From the NCBI RefSeq assembly GCF_009183655.1, contig NZ_WEIO01000007.1, positions 151,379 to 215,378 on the forward strand: 64,000 bases of DNA, written 5' to 3'. A program made the translations under genes and the position numbers. Source of the stretch: Bacillus aerolatus (GTDB lineage Bacteria; Bacillota; Bacilli; Bacillales; Domibacillaceae). The notes beneath the pieces are model-generated. The model was not told the DNA's origin. It was given only the letters and a program-made list of their open reading frames with translations, and ran no database searches. This document shows positions 28,534-36,135 of this stretch, one piece after another (the stretch's first letter is position 1; each line of letters opens with the position of its first letter).

Positions 28534-29382
28534 TTAGTCCTTCGGATCAACGAGTGTGCAAATTGCCGATGGGCGTTTAATGCGCAGCACAACTGTTTCA
28601 TACACACGGAACGGATGATTCATTCCTTCTTCTCCTAAATAAGCTGTTTCAAAGTCTTCAGAAACCGCCAAGTCCAAATTGTTGCGTCCAGTGTTTACAA
28701 TCACGCCCGTTTTTCCTTTTAAGACAGGGGATTGGAACACGCCGTCAGTAATAAGTTCGCGGACATGTTCTATTTCCAGTACATTCGTATCTTTATGTAC
28801 GCGATGCAAAAGAGAATACAGCTCAGGTGATAACACGAGTGCGTACGGTCCGTTATGGTTCATTTCCAGCAATTTATTCCTAGCGTCGACAATATCTTGA
28901 AAAGCGCTTCCTGATTCGTACCAATTGCCGATTAAATGAGTTAATCGTCCTTTTACATTCATCAATCCTGGAATATCAAACTCTTTTGACCCGTGAAAAA
29001 TCATTTGATCCTCTAAAATGGCGACATCACGAGCCGCATTAGCCGCAACCGAAAAATCGATCGGAATATCGAGCACCTTTGTCTGTTCCAAATCGCGCCA
29101 GTACAAAACAAAATCTTTGTACAGCATTGGAATCGTGTAATTGACTCGTTTACTAGATTCAATTTCGGGATCGAATGCACTTTGAAAAGCCATTTTTGCT
29201 TCGTGATTCTCAACGAAAATATCATTAGAAACACTTTGAATGCCTCTTCCGAGCGGACCGTACAGTTCAATAAAGCGGCGTCCGACGAGCTGTCTCCGCG
29301 CGGCATCGATAACTGTTTGATCTAATGATGCGAAGTCTTGATCTGTCAGGGGTGAATCTGGATACAATTGAGATTTAGTCAT
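28534..29382 (-). CDS. encapsulin shell protein (family 1, HK97 fold)
   Basis: The 282-residue capsid-like protein that self-assembles into a nanocompartment. Typical features: N-terminal helix LTDQDFASLDQTVIDAARRQLVGRR, YGPLGRGIQSV, the E-loop region VNYTIPMLYKDFVLYWRDLEQ, and the C-terminal AYLGEEGMNHPFRVYETVVLRI segment. It is middle gene between the IMEF cargo and a ferredoxin. IMEF-type shells described in Firmicutes are large (T=4) iron stores; the shell size cannot be read here. AGGAGGAAAT precedes the ATG. Confidence 0.95.
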   Translation of the reverse strand: MTKSQLYPDSPLTDQDFASLDQTVIDAARRQLVGRRFIELYGPLGRGIQSVSNDIFVENHEAKMAFQSAFDPEIESSKRVNYTIPMLYKDFVLYWRDLEQTKVLDIPIDFSVAANAARDVAILEDQMIFHGSKEFDIPGLMNVKGRLTHLIGNWYESGSAFQDIVDARNKLLEMNHNGPYALVLSPELYSLLHRVHKDTNVLEIEHVRELITDGVFQSPVLKGKTGVIVNTGRNNLDLAVSEDFETAYLGEEGMNHPFRVYETVVLRIKRPSAICTLVDPKD

Positions 29383-29410
29383 TTCATATTTCCTCCTATT
29401 CAGTCGTTTC

Positions 29411-29971
29411 CTAAATTAAGCTTCCAACGGTAAAGCCTCTTCGTTTATTCGGCTCGTTTGCTGCCGGGGGAGTACCTGGTGCAGCTAAATGGTCATGATG
29501 TTCATCATGGTGGGCATGCGGATCTACATAATCGTGGTCAAACCGCTCGTTGATCGCTGCCAGCTTCTCTTTTACATACTGATAGCCCTCATAAGCATCG
29601 GCTCTCAATTTGTTCAATAACGTGCTCCGTTCCTCATCTGTAAATGAAAAGAGCGCCAAATCCAAATGTTCGACGAAATTATGCAAACCGAACTTCTCAA
29701 GATTCAGTTCTTGTAAAAGCCGGTTAAATTCATTATTGTTTGGAGAAAAATCTTTCTCTTCTTTTTCTGTTTGAAATTTGTTGATCAGCGGGATCAATAC
29801 ATCAAGCCGGGACAGCCGCTGTTCTTCCTCTTCATAAATATGGTGGTAATACAGCCGTTCATGATCATCTTTTGCATGTTCAATGACCGGGTCCAGCATG
29901 CTCATGAACCGTTCAATCGCATCTTTCGTAGTCGTGAAAATTTGATAAAACAAAGCCAGTTCTTCCTTCAC
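29411..29971 (-). CDS. IMEF iron-mineralising encapsulin cargo protein
   Basis: A 186-residue ferritin-like four-helix protein of the iron-mineralising encapsulin-associated Firmicute (IMEF) family. Helices rich in Glu/His (HIYEEEEQRLSRLD, DDHERLYYHH) supply the ferroxidase ligands. A His/Asp-rich linker (DPHAHHDEHHDH, about 150-162) and a Pro/Ala spacer lead to the C-terminal docking peptide RRGFTVGSLI, which binds the inner face of the shell. It has a GTG start with GGGGG upstream. It is first gene of the IMEF-shell-ferredoxin operon, whose job is iron oxidation and storage inside the shell. Confidence 0.93.
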   Translation of the reverse strand: MKEELALFYQIFTTTKDAIERFMSMLDPVIEHAKDDHERLYYHHIYEEEEQRLSRLDVLIPLINKFQTEKEEKDFSPNNNEFNRLLQELNLEKFGLHNFVEHLDLALFSFTDEERSTLLNKLRADAYEGYQYVKEKLAAINERFDHDYVDPHAHHDEHHDHLAAPGTPPAANEPNKRRGFTVGSLI

Positions 29972-30059
29972 CTATGACACCCCCTAATTATCGAATAATT
30001 TCCAGTATAACCAAAGTATTTTATTTTATTACTTATTTCATTTATTGTCCTCACCTGTA

Positions 30060-30088
30060 ATAATATTCCGAATAGTACACCATGTCAA
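30060..30088 (-). promoter_or_regulatory. promoter of the encapsulin operon
   Basis: On the minus strand: TTGACA, a 17-bp spacer, then TATTAT, about 90 bp upstream of the IMEF start. No Fur box is visible over it. Confidence 0.55.
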
Positions 30089-30229
30089 TTTCCCTGTTTT
30101 CTTGATAAGAAAACTCGTAAATGAGATAATTTTAAAGTGTTGACTTTCCATATTTTAGGTAAATTGTGGTTGTTGTAGGACGAACAGAATGAGCAGAGAA
30201 AAATAGATACGTCATGGAGGGGAATATGG

Positions 30230-30790
30230 TTGAAGCCGATTTTGTTAGAGTTTCCAACTGAGTTTTATTCTAAGCGACTGCAAATTAGACTGCCGAAACC
30301 GGGCGATGGACGAGCCATTCACGAAGCAATTGAGGCTTCGAGAGAGGAATTAAAAATGTGGCTGCCATTTGCCTGGCAAGTACAAACAGAAAAAGAAATG
30401 GAAGCGAATGTAAGAGAAGCGCACGCAAAGTTTTTAACAAGGGAAGATTTACGCTATCATATTTTTCTAAAAGACACCGGAGAATTTGTGGCTTCATCAG
30501 GCTTGCACCGAATCAACTGGGTAGTGCCTAAGTTCGAAATCGGCTACTGGATTGATACCCGCTTTAGCGGGCAAGGCTACATGACTGAAGCCGTTAAAGC
30601 AATCACAGGCTTTGCCTTTAACGAGTTGAACGCCCGCAGGGTTGAAATTCGCTGCGATGAAAAAAACAGCAAAAGCCGTGCCATTCCAGAAAAGCTCGGG
30701 TTCCATTTAGACGGTATTTTATTTCATGACGACTTGTCGATCGACGGGAAAGAAGTAAGAAACACATGTATTTATTCGAAAATACGGTAG
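30230..30790 (+). CDS. GNAT N-acetyltransferase (RimJ/RimL type)
   Basis: A 186-residue acetyl-CoA-dependent acetyltransferase of the RimJ/RimL branch, whose members acetylate ribosomal proteins or other amines. Motifs: TKRL-like SKRLQIRLPKPGDG at the N-terminus, EIGYWIDTRFSGQGYMTEAV (motif A with acetyl-CoA-binding RFSGQGY), ARRVEIRCDEKNSKSRAIPEKLGF (motif B). The start is TTG with GGAGGGG at the right distance; the ATG 4 nt upstream is out of frame. Substrate unknown. It is divergent from the encapsulin operon. Confidence 0.88.
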   Translation: MKPILLEFPTEFYSKRLQIRLPKPGDGRAIHEAIEASREELKMWLPFAWQVQTEKEMEANVREAHAKFLTREDLRYHIFLKDTGEFVASSGLHRINWVVPKFEIGYWIDTRFSGQGYMTEAVKAITGFAFNELNARRVEIRCDEKNSKSRAIPEKLGFHLDGILFHDDLSIDGKEVRNTCIYSKIR

Positions 30791-30883
30791 TGAGCGAGGC
30801 GCGCGTCAAAAACAGCAGACTTTGCATAATGCGCAGGCAGGCGGGCAAAATAAAGGGCAGTTAAATGAAAGGAGCCGATTGTA

Positions 30884-31033
30884 ATGAGCGCATTTGAACA
30901 GTTCCCCGTTGCCGATTTAAAAGAAAACCACCTTCAAAAAGTGCAATCACTGGAAAACGAATTAAGACAGGAATTAGGCGAAAATATCGTGCTGATTGCT
31001 TACGATGAAGAAGGAAACGGGCAAGGGAAATAG
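30884..31033 (+). CDS. small conserved-looking hypothetical protein
   Basis: A 49-codon gene with an excellent AAAGGAG site before the ATG. The protein is acidic and helical at first (ADLKENHLQKVQSLENELRQ) and ends in a short beta-like stretch ENIVLIAYDEEGNGQGK. This resembles small Bacillaceae proteins of unknown role. It is 93 nt after the acetyltransferase stop, and a terminator follows at 31145. Confidence 0.7.
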   Translation: MSAFEQFPVADLKENHLQKVQSLENELRQELGENIVLIAYDEEGNGQGK

Positions 31034-31144
31034 ACCGCAGCTAAAGAGGGGTTTTTATCGTTACGGAAAAGTCGGATTTTTAAACAAAGAGCCTCTAGAT
31101 AAAGAGGGATGAAGTTTCACAAAGCCATTATTAATCACAAAAAA

Positions 31145-31183
31145 ACAGCCGCTAGATCAAACTAGCCGGCTGTTTTCATTTTT
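31145..31183 (+). terminator. terminator
   Basis: ACAGCCGCTAG / CTAGCCGGCTGT stem followed by TTTTCATTTTT. Confidence 0.8.
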
Positions 31184-31242
31184 ACCGTTGGGGGATTATA
31201 GAAATCTTTAATTGTACTACGACTAGGTAGGAAAACTAGGGC

Positions 31243-32007
31243 TTAAACTCCGCCTCCCCCTCCAGCGGGTGGTGTTGTAGTTGGGAATGTGACTGTTGTA
31301 GGGATAGTAGGTGTTTCACAACGATCTGGATTTACGTCTTGAAGGCAGTCAAATGCATGATGATTTGTTTTTGCAATAAGCGGACGAACAACAGTAATCG
31401 TTGTGCGTAGGATAACTTTAACTACCGCGACATCAACATCCACCAAACCAGCAATAGTAGCTCCTAGAATAGGTTGAACAAGGGTGCCTTCTACTTGAAG
31501 AGGTGTTTCTATTAATGTATCCTCAGGGCATGCTCCGGGGCAATCCGTATGCTCTTGGAATTGCAGAGTAAATGGTAAACCAACCGCACCTGCTACACTA
31601 ATAGTTACAGGAACAGTCCCCATATTAACGACTTTGTCTCTAAGGATAGTCGCGTTCTGGACAATACCAGCTGTATCTACTGTAACTGTGATAAGAGGAA
31701 GTGGTGTTCCTGGTACAGGAGTAATTCCTAGAGCAGCAAGAGGGATGACTGCTTCTGCTACTTTTTGCACCATCTTCGAGCAGACCACTGAATTGACTAA
31801 GACGCAGTCGCTGTTTAATTCTACTGGTCTCATTTCTGGTGATTTAAATTTGCACACGCAATGCGAATGCTTAGACCCGCAAGACCCACACGAAGAATCA
31901 TCGCGTTTATGGTCATGGTCTTTACAATCATGGTGTTTATTACCATCATTGTGTCTCACAACAGGCTTACATCGATTTCCAGAACCCCATCGATTACTAA
32001 GTGACAT
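31243..32007 (-). CDS. candidate spore-surface protein, His/Cys-rich head and beta-rich body
   Basis: A 254-residue protein I cannot assign firmly. Residues 1-55 are very rich in His, Asp, Lys and Cys (KHHDCKDHDHKRDD, SCGSCGSKHSHCVC), resembling the heads of exosporium or coat proteins and probably metal-binding. The body is hydrophobic and beta-rich, with Val/Thr repeats (LPLITVTVDTAGIV, VPVTISVAGAVGLP) and scattered Cys. The tail is Thr/Pro-rich and ends in GGGGGV. There is no signal peptide, consistent with assembly by the mother cell on the spore. AAAGGA precedes the ATG. The style resembles the 36136 protein. Confidence 0.6.
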   Translation of the reverse strand: MSLSNRWGSGNRCKPVVRHNDGNKHHDCKDHDHKRDDSSCGSCGSKHSHCVCKFKSPEMRPVELNSDCVLVNSVVCSKMVQKVAEAVIPLAALGITPVPGTPLPLITVTVDTAGIVQNATILRDKVVNMGTVPVTISVAGAVGLPFTLQFQEHTDCPGACPEDTLIETPLQVEGTLVQPILGATIAGLVDVDVAVVKVILRTTITVVRPLIAKTNHHAFDCLQDVNPDRCETPTIPTTVTFPTTTPPAGGGGGV

Positions 32008-32083
32008 AAAAACACAATCCTTTCATATAATATTATTTTTGTAAACGAATTCGAAATGAATCATCAAAGTGTCCAACAGCGTG

Positions 32084-32167
32084 ATGAGTTGTATTTCAGA
32101 AGTAGTTTACATGATATCTTATGAAAGAAGAGGAATGGTCGCTTGGACAATCGCACATCTTTCATAA
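32084..32167 (+). CDS. possible 27-residue peptide, copy 1
   Basis: The frame starts MSCISEVVYMISYERRGM and ends VAWTIAHLS, then TAA. The tandem copy keeps the frame and length, with V-to-L, M-to-V and V-to-A changes and a different stop codon. A rho-independent terminator lies on the same strand at 32391. No clear Shine-Dalgarno sequence is visible, so translation is uncertain. Confidence 0.35.
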   Translation: MSCISEVVYMISYERRGMVAWTIAHLS

Positions 32168-32192
32168 AATAATCAGACGATCCAACAGCGTG

Positions 32193-32276
32193 ATGAGTTG
32201 TATTTCCGAATTAGTTTACATGATATCTTATGAAAGAAGAGGAGTGGCTGCTTGGACAATCGCACATCTTTCATGA
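32193..32276 (+). CDS. possible 27-residue peptide, copy 2
   Basis: The frame starts MSCISELVYMISYERRGV and ends AAWTIAHLS, then TGA. Same length as copy 1; one of the third-position differences (TCA/TCC) is silent and the others are conservative. The same caveat applies: no good ribosome site. Confidence 0.35.
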   Translation: MSCISELVYMISYERRGVAAWTIAHLS

Positions 32277-32390
32277 AAGATAGAATGTAACCCGCTAACT
32301 ATTTTAATACCGCTGGGGAACAGTATAAAAGAAAGCACATACACTGTTAGTGATTAGCAAATAACTAATCATTTTCATCCTTCTGTTTAG

Positions 32391-32422
32391 AGGCCCGATC
32401 TATCTCTCCTCGGGCCTTTTTG
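32391..32422 (+). terminator. terminator downstream of the tandem repeat
   Basis: AGGCCCGA ... TCGGGCCT followed by TTTTT on the + strand. No annotated + gene lies upstream except the repeat peptides, which suggests that the repeat region is transcribed on this strand. Confidence 0.75.
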
Positions 32423-32499
32423 CCGGTAAGTTAGTTGGAGAAATGTTAAATTTTACAAAAAGCACCTCTATTATTTGACAATGATTCTAACACAAACAA

Positions 32500-32537
32500 A
32501 ATCCACAGAGAATCGGATTCTCTGTGGATTTTATTTG
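32500..32537. terminator. bidirectional terminator
   Basis: Perfect AATCCACAGAGAATC / GATTCTCTGTGGATT stem with T-rich flank. It serves the minus-strand JAMM operon. Confidence 0.85.
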
Positions 32538-32566
32538 TTCGAAAGACCTGCTGAAAAAGTTCTTTC

Positions 32567-32974
32567 CTATATAATACGTAATGCGAGTTCCTGGTACTTT
32601 TTCTCTGCTACAAAAAAGCAGCGGGCGACAGGGGTTTTCTGTTGATAAGAGATGATAATCATATATACATCCGGGTGGGGATGAAATTCAATATCTATAT
32701 GAGAAGGTATTGCTTCAGCAGCAGGATGAGTATGATAAATGGCAATGGGCATTTCGCCATTGCCATTTATTTTATTTAATACAGCAGATACTGTCGCTTC
32801 ACCAACGAAATATCGATTTCTAGATTTCTTTTCATTTTCAAGTTTCCAAATGGTTTCCGCTTTCCTTACTCGACCGGATAATATACCACATGCTTCGTAA
32901 GGCAATTCTTCAAGCCCATGTTGGACCATCTCATTGTAGATTGAGAGAGGAATACCGAATGCTTTGGATTTCAT
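32567..32974 (-). CDS. JAMM (MPN/JAB, M67) metallopeptidase
   Basis: A 135-residue single-domain JAMM protease with a complete zinc motif: Glu in LPYEACGILSG (about 26), then HTHPAAEAIPSHID (HxHP...SxxD, about 82-95). Such enzymes cut isopeptide or amide bonds, for example of ubiquitin-like or sulfur-carrier proteins; no ubiquitin-like or E1 gene is visible nearby. Its ATG overlaps the stop of the long coiled-coil gene by 4 nt, so the two are translated together. The coupling suggests that it processes the coiled-coil protein or a partner on the spore surface (inference). Confidence 0.85.
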   Translation of the reverse strand: MKSKAFGIPLSIYNEMVQHGLEELPYEACGILSGRVRKAETIWKLENEKKSRNRYFVGEATVSAVLNKINGNGEMPIAIYHTHPAAEAIPSHIDIEFHPHPDVYMIIISYQQKTPVARCFFVAEKKYQELALRII

Positions 32975-35919
32975 GTGATTTTATCCCACACAAGTTGGAG
33001 TAAGGATTTTTTTTCCGCTTTATTGGCTTTTTCCCGTTCTAGTTTGACGGTCTGTTTATTCGTTTTATTGGCATTTTCCTGATCTAATTTGACCGTCTGT
33101 TTATTCGCTTTACTGGCATCTTCCTGTTCTAGTTTGACGGTCTGTTTATTTGCTTTACCGGCATCTTCCTGTTCTAGTTTGACATTTTGTTTATTTGTTT
33201 TATTGGCATCTTGCCGTTCTAATTTGACCGTCTTTGTATTCTCTTTATTGACTTCTTGCTGTTCTAATTTGGCGGTCTGTTTATTTGCTTTATTGACTTC
33301 ATCCTGTTCCAGTTTGGCCGTCTTTTCATTCGTTTTATTGGCTTCTTGATTTGCGGATAATTGGGCAGCAATCTTATCTGAGGTGGCTTCCTTATCTAGC
33401 GTATTGGCCTTTCTCTCATAAGTTGAAACGATCCGATATGATCTTGAAGGTCGTTCCGACTCCAAACTATCCAAAACCGGTGAGCTAACTTGATTCTTTT
33501 TGGCATCCGTATGTTGAGTTTCATGCTTTTCCTCTGCGGAGTTCTCGCGTTTTTTTTCGGTTTTTTTCTCTTTTTCAACTGGGATGTCAGCAGGGGCCTT
33601 TGAATGAGAGTGGCTGCTAGATTCTTCTAATCCTTCGTTTTGAACGGGGTTGTTTGTTTTTTCGGATGTTTGTTTCTTCTTATTATTAGGCATCATTTCA
33701 TCTGATGAAGCAGCTGTACTTATGTCTTCAGAATCACTTTCAGCTTTCTCCTTGCTTTTTTCCTTTGGTGTAGATGAGTTTGCTTGAATGGGCGGAAGAT
33801 TAATGACATAAGGACCCTTTCCACTCCAATGATTGATGTCTTTGTTGTACAAATGATGATCATGAACCGTTCCACTTTGTTTATAATCTAATCCCGGTTT
33901 GTTAAAGTTTCTTTGGTTTTTTTGAAAATATTCCATGTCGGCACGATGTTTAGATGCTTTACTTCCTAGTGTGGGCTGCATGGTGGATGATCCTTGTAAA
34001 TCCCGAAAGGTAACGGATTTGGCTGCCGGGTTCACAGGCTGGTTTGGCTGCATTTCCATATTGAAAGGGCCCTTCTCCGATGATCTTTGTTTTTCTGACA
34101 TGTTCATCTTTATTTCTTTTATTTGTTCCTGTAAATTCATTATTAAATTCTTTTGTTCTAATAAAACTTGAATTAAATCACTCTGGGTTTGATTATTGAC
34201 GTGTTCTAGCTCTTCAACGGGCTGCTGCGTATTTGGCGAAAACATTTGATGTTGTTCTAAATGTCGATAATCAATTTTCTCATGTTGTTTAAGTGTTTCT
34301 GTATTTTGATCAGCTTCATTCATGTGTATGACTGGCTCCTCTCTTTTTATCGAATCCGTCTTTTGTACAGTCGGTTCTTTCAACGTTCGCTCCTGGGCGC
34401 CCGCTTTCTTTACTAGCTCTTCATTCAAAGGCAAATAATGTTTAAGATAAGTTTCAAAGAGAAATGCGTATTTCTCAATTTCTTGCTTTGGGATCCCTTT
34501 TGAATGTTCATTTAATGGGGCTTCCGTGCCTAATTGATGATAGTTACTTTCGGTTTTTTTCCAGCGTGCCGTTAGCTGCTGATCTTCTTCAGATTCCACC
34601 TTTTCTAAAAGATCTGCATACTCTCGTTCGGGCTTATGAAAAAAATCCTTAAGTTCAGAATGTTTCTTTTCTAACAGTTGGTATTTCTTTTCTATCTCAT
34701 CTTTTGTCTTCTTCAATTCCTGAAGCTCACACTTCAATGAATGATACTGATCTTCTTTAAATTCCATCTTTTCTACAAGATCTGAATGCTCCTGTTCGAG
34801 CTTGTGAAAAGAATCCTTAAGTTCAAAATGTTTCTTTTCTGACCTTTGGTGTGCATTTTTTATATCCTCTTTCGTTTTCTTCAATTCCAGGTGTTCATCT
34901 TTCAATGAATGGTACTGATCTTTTTCAGATTCCACCTTTTCTAAAAGCCCTGCATACTTCCGTTCGAGCTTGTGAAAAGAGCCCTTAAGTTCAAAATGTT
35001 TTCTTTCCATGTCATCTTTTGTCTTCTTCAATTCTAGATGCTCATCCTTCAATGAATGGTACTGATCTTTTTCAGAATCACACTTCCCTAAAAGATCTGC
35101 ATACTCCTGTTCGAGCTTGTGAAAAAAACCCTTAAGTTCAGAATGTTTCTTTTCTAACATTTGATGTTTCTTTTCTATATCCTCTTTCGTCTTCTTCAAC
35201 TCCAGGTGCTCACCTTTCAATGAATGGTACTGATCTTCTTCAGATTGAACTTTTTCTAAAAGGTCTGCATGCTCCCGTTCGAGCTTTAAAAAAGAGACCT
35301 TAAGTTCAGAGTGTTTCCTTTCTATATTATCTTTCGTCTTCTTCAATTCGAGGTGTTCATCCTTTAATGAATGGTACTGATCTTTTTGTTCATTCAACTT
35401 GGAAGAAAGCAGCTCCAGTTGATTTTTGTACGTTTCTGATTCATTTTGTTGCTCAGACAGCTGGTTTTTAATCTGTTCATTTTCTGTTAATAAAGTGGCC
35501 TTTTCCTGTTTAACGTTATCCAGAGATTTTAAGATGTCTTTAAGGTTGTCAAAAGGAATGTAATTATTACGTATATATTGCTGTTCATTTTCAAGCTGCT
35601 CCTTCTCTTTGCGTAATTCTTCATATAATGCTTCCTTTTCAGAGAAATCTGCATTCCATTTTTGAACTTGCTCATTTAATACAGTCACTTCCTGAGCTGC
35701 ATGATTTAATTGTGTGGAAAGTTGTTCATTTCTTTGTATTTCCTTTGTTAAGTGTTCTTCATTTTCAATGTTTTTTTCTTCTAATTTTTGAAACTTATCC
35801 ATTAAGTCAATGTATTCCTGCTCCATATCATTTTGTTTGTAGCTTTGTATCATTTTTTTGTACGTATAAATTTGATCATGTAAATCCTGGATATAATCTT
35901 CATATGAATTATCAGGCAT
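32971..35919 (-). CDS. long repetitive coiled-coil protein, probable spore-surface component
   Basis: A 982-residue hydrophilic protein with no signal peptide or membrane segment. Residues about 1-420 are coiled coil, including five tandem units beginning DQYHSLK of 49, 56, 49, 56 and 56 residues (all multiples of seven). The middle (about 500-830) is disordered, with GPYVINLPP and Lys/Glu/Ser-rich stretches. The C-terminus has seven 15-residue units of type ANKQTVKLEQE, then KKSLLQLVWDKIT. ATG at 35919 is chosen because GGGAGGTGG precedes it; the longer frame is not supported. A sigma-K-like promoter lies at 35954. Function unknown; coupled to the JAMM peptidase. Confidence 0.8.
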   Translation of the reverse strand: MPDNSYEDYIQDLHDQIYTYKKMIQSYKQNDMEQEYIDLMDKFQKLEEKNIENEEHLTKEIQRNEQLSTQLNHAAQEVTVLNEQVQKWNADFSEKEALYEELRKEKEQLENEQQYIRNNYIPFDNLKDILKSLDNVKQEKATLLTENEQIKNQLSEQQNESETYKNQLELLSSKLNEQKDQYHSLKDEHLELKKTKDNIERKHSELKVSFLKLEREHADLLEKVQSEEDQYHSLKGEHLELKKTKEDIEKKHQMLEKKHSELKGFFHKLEQEYADLLGKCDSEKDQYHSLKDEHLELKKTKDDMERKHFELKGSFHKLERKYAGLLEKVESEKDQYHSLKDEHLELKKTKEDIKNAHQRSEKKHFELKDSFHKLEQEHSDLVEKMEFKEDQYHSLKCELQELKKTKDEIEKKYQLLEKKHSELKDFFHKPEREYADLLEKVESEEDQQLTARWKKTESNYHQLGTEAPLNEHSKGIPKQEIEKYAFLFETYLKHYLPLNEELVKKAGAQERTLKEPTVQKTDSIKREEPVIHMNEADQNTETLKQHEKIDYRHLEQHQMFSPNTQQPVEELEHVNNQTQSDLIQVLLEQKNLIMNLQEQIKEIKMNMSEKQRSSEKGPFNMEMQPNQPVNPAAKSVTFRDLQGSSTMQPTLGSKASKHRADMEYFQKNQRNFNKPGLDYKQSGTVHDHHLYNKDINHWSGKGPYVINLPPIQANSSTPKEKSKEKAESDSEDISTAASSDEMMPNNKKKQTSEKTNNPVQNEGLEESSSHSHSKAPADIPVEKEKKTEKKRENSAEEKHETQHTDAKKNQVSSPVLDSLESERPSRSYRIVSTYERKANTLDKEATSDKIAAQLSANQEANKTNEKTAKLEQDEVNKANKQTAKLEQQEVNKENTKTVKLERQDANKTNKQNVKLEQEDAGKANKQTVKLEQEDASKANKQTVKLDQENANKTNKQTVKLEREKANKAEKKSLLQLVWDKIT
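33000..33345 (-). repeat. 45-bp coding repeat, seven to eight units
   Basis: Tandem 45-bp units encode the 15-residue C-terminal repeat (consensus ANKxNKQTVKLEQED) of the coiled-coil protein. Copies differ slightly, so unit number could vary between strains. Confidence 0.85.
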
Positions 35920-35953
35920 ACAGTGCCCACCTCCCACAAGTATAAATATAGGG

Positions 35954-35981
35954 TATCTTATGAATGGGCAAGCGCACATGT
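35954..35981 (-). promoter_or_regulatory. sigma-K-like promoter of the coiled-coil/JAMM operon
   Basis: On the minus strand AC, 17 nt, then CATAAGATA, which fits the sigma-K pattern AC-N16/17-CATAnnnTA exactly. It is about 35 bp upstream of the ATG. Confidence 0.6.
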
Positions 35982-36072
35982 GAATAGGCAACAACATCCT
36001 TTGTGAGGGCAGTTGGTTACCGCTTATAGGCTGTCGGCTTAATGTAGGCAAACTACGCAAATATCTTGTAGC

Positions 36073-36097
36073 ACAGTTTAACTTTTTACATACCTTA
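36073..36097 (+). promoter_or_regulatory. sigma-K-like promoter of the 36136 gene
   Basis: CATACCTTA at 36089-36097 fits CATAnnnTA, with an AC about 14 nt upstream (slightly short). It is about 40 bp upstream of the ATG and divergent from the promoter at 35954. Confidence 0.5.
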
Positions 36098-36135
36098 TTA
36101 TTGTGTTAGAAAATTAATAAAAAGGAGTAGATAAA

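Larger units (their letters stand above)
32072..32283. repeat. 109-bp tandem direct repeat (two copies)
   Basis: Copy 1 is at 32072-32180 and copy 2 from 32181 to about 32283, period 109 bp, with few differences. Each copy begins TCCAACAGCGTGATGAGTTG and ends in GCACATCTTTCAT. Each carries one short + strand reading frame, and on the minus strand the sigma-K-like -10 motif CATAAGATA. Confidence 0.9.

Noticed and set aside
33089..33349. + strand frame with repeated LFALLASSCSSLTVC
   Set aside because: It is the antisense shadow of the 45-bp coding repeats of the coiled-coil gene.
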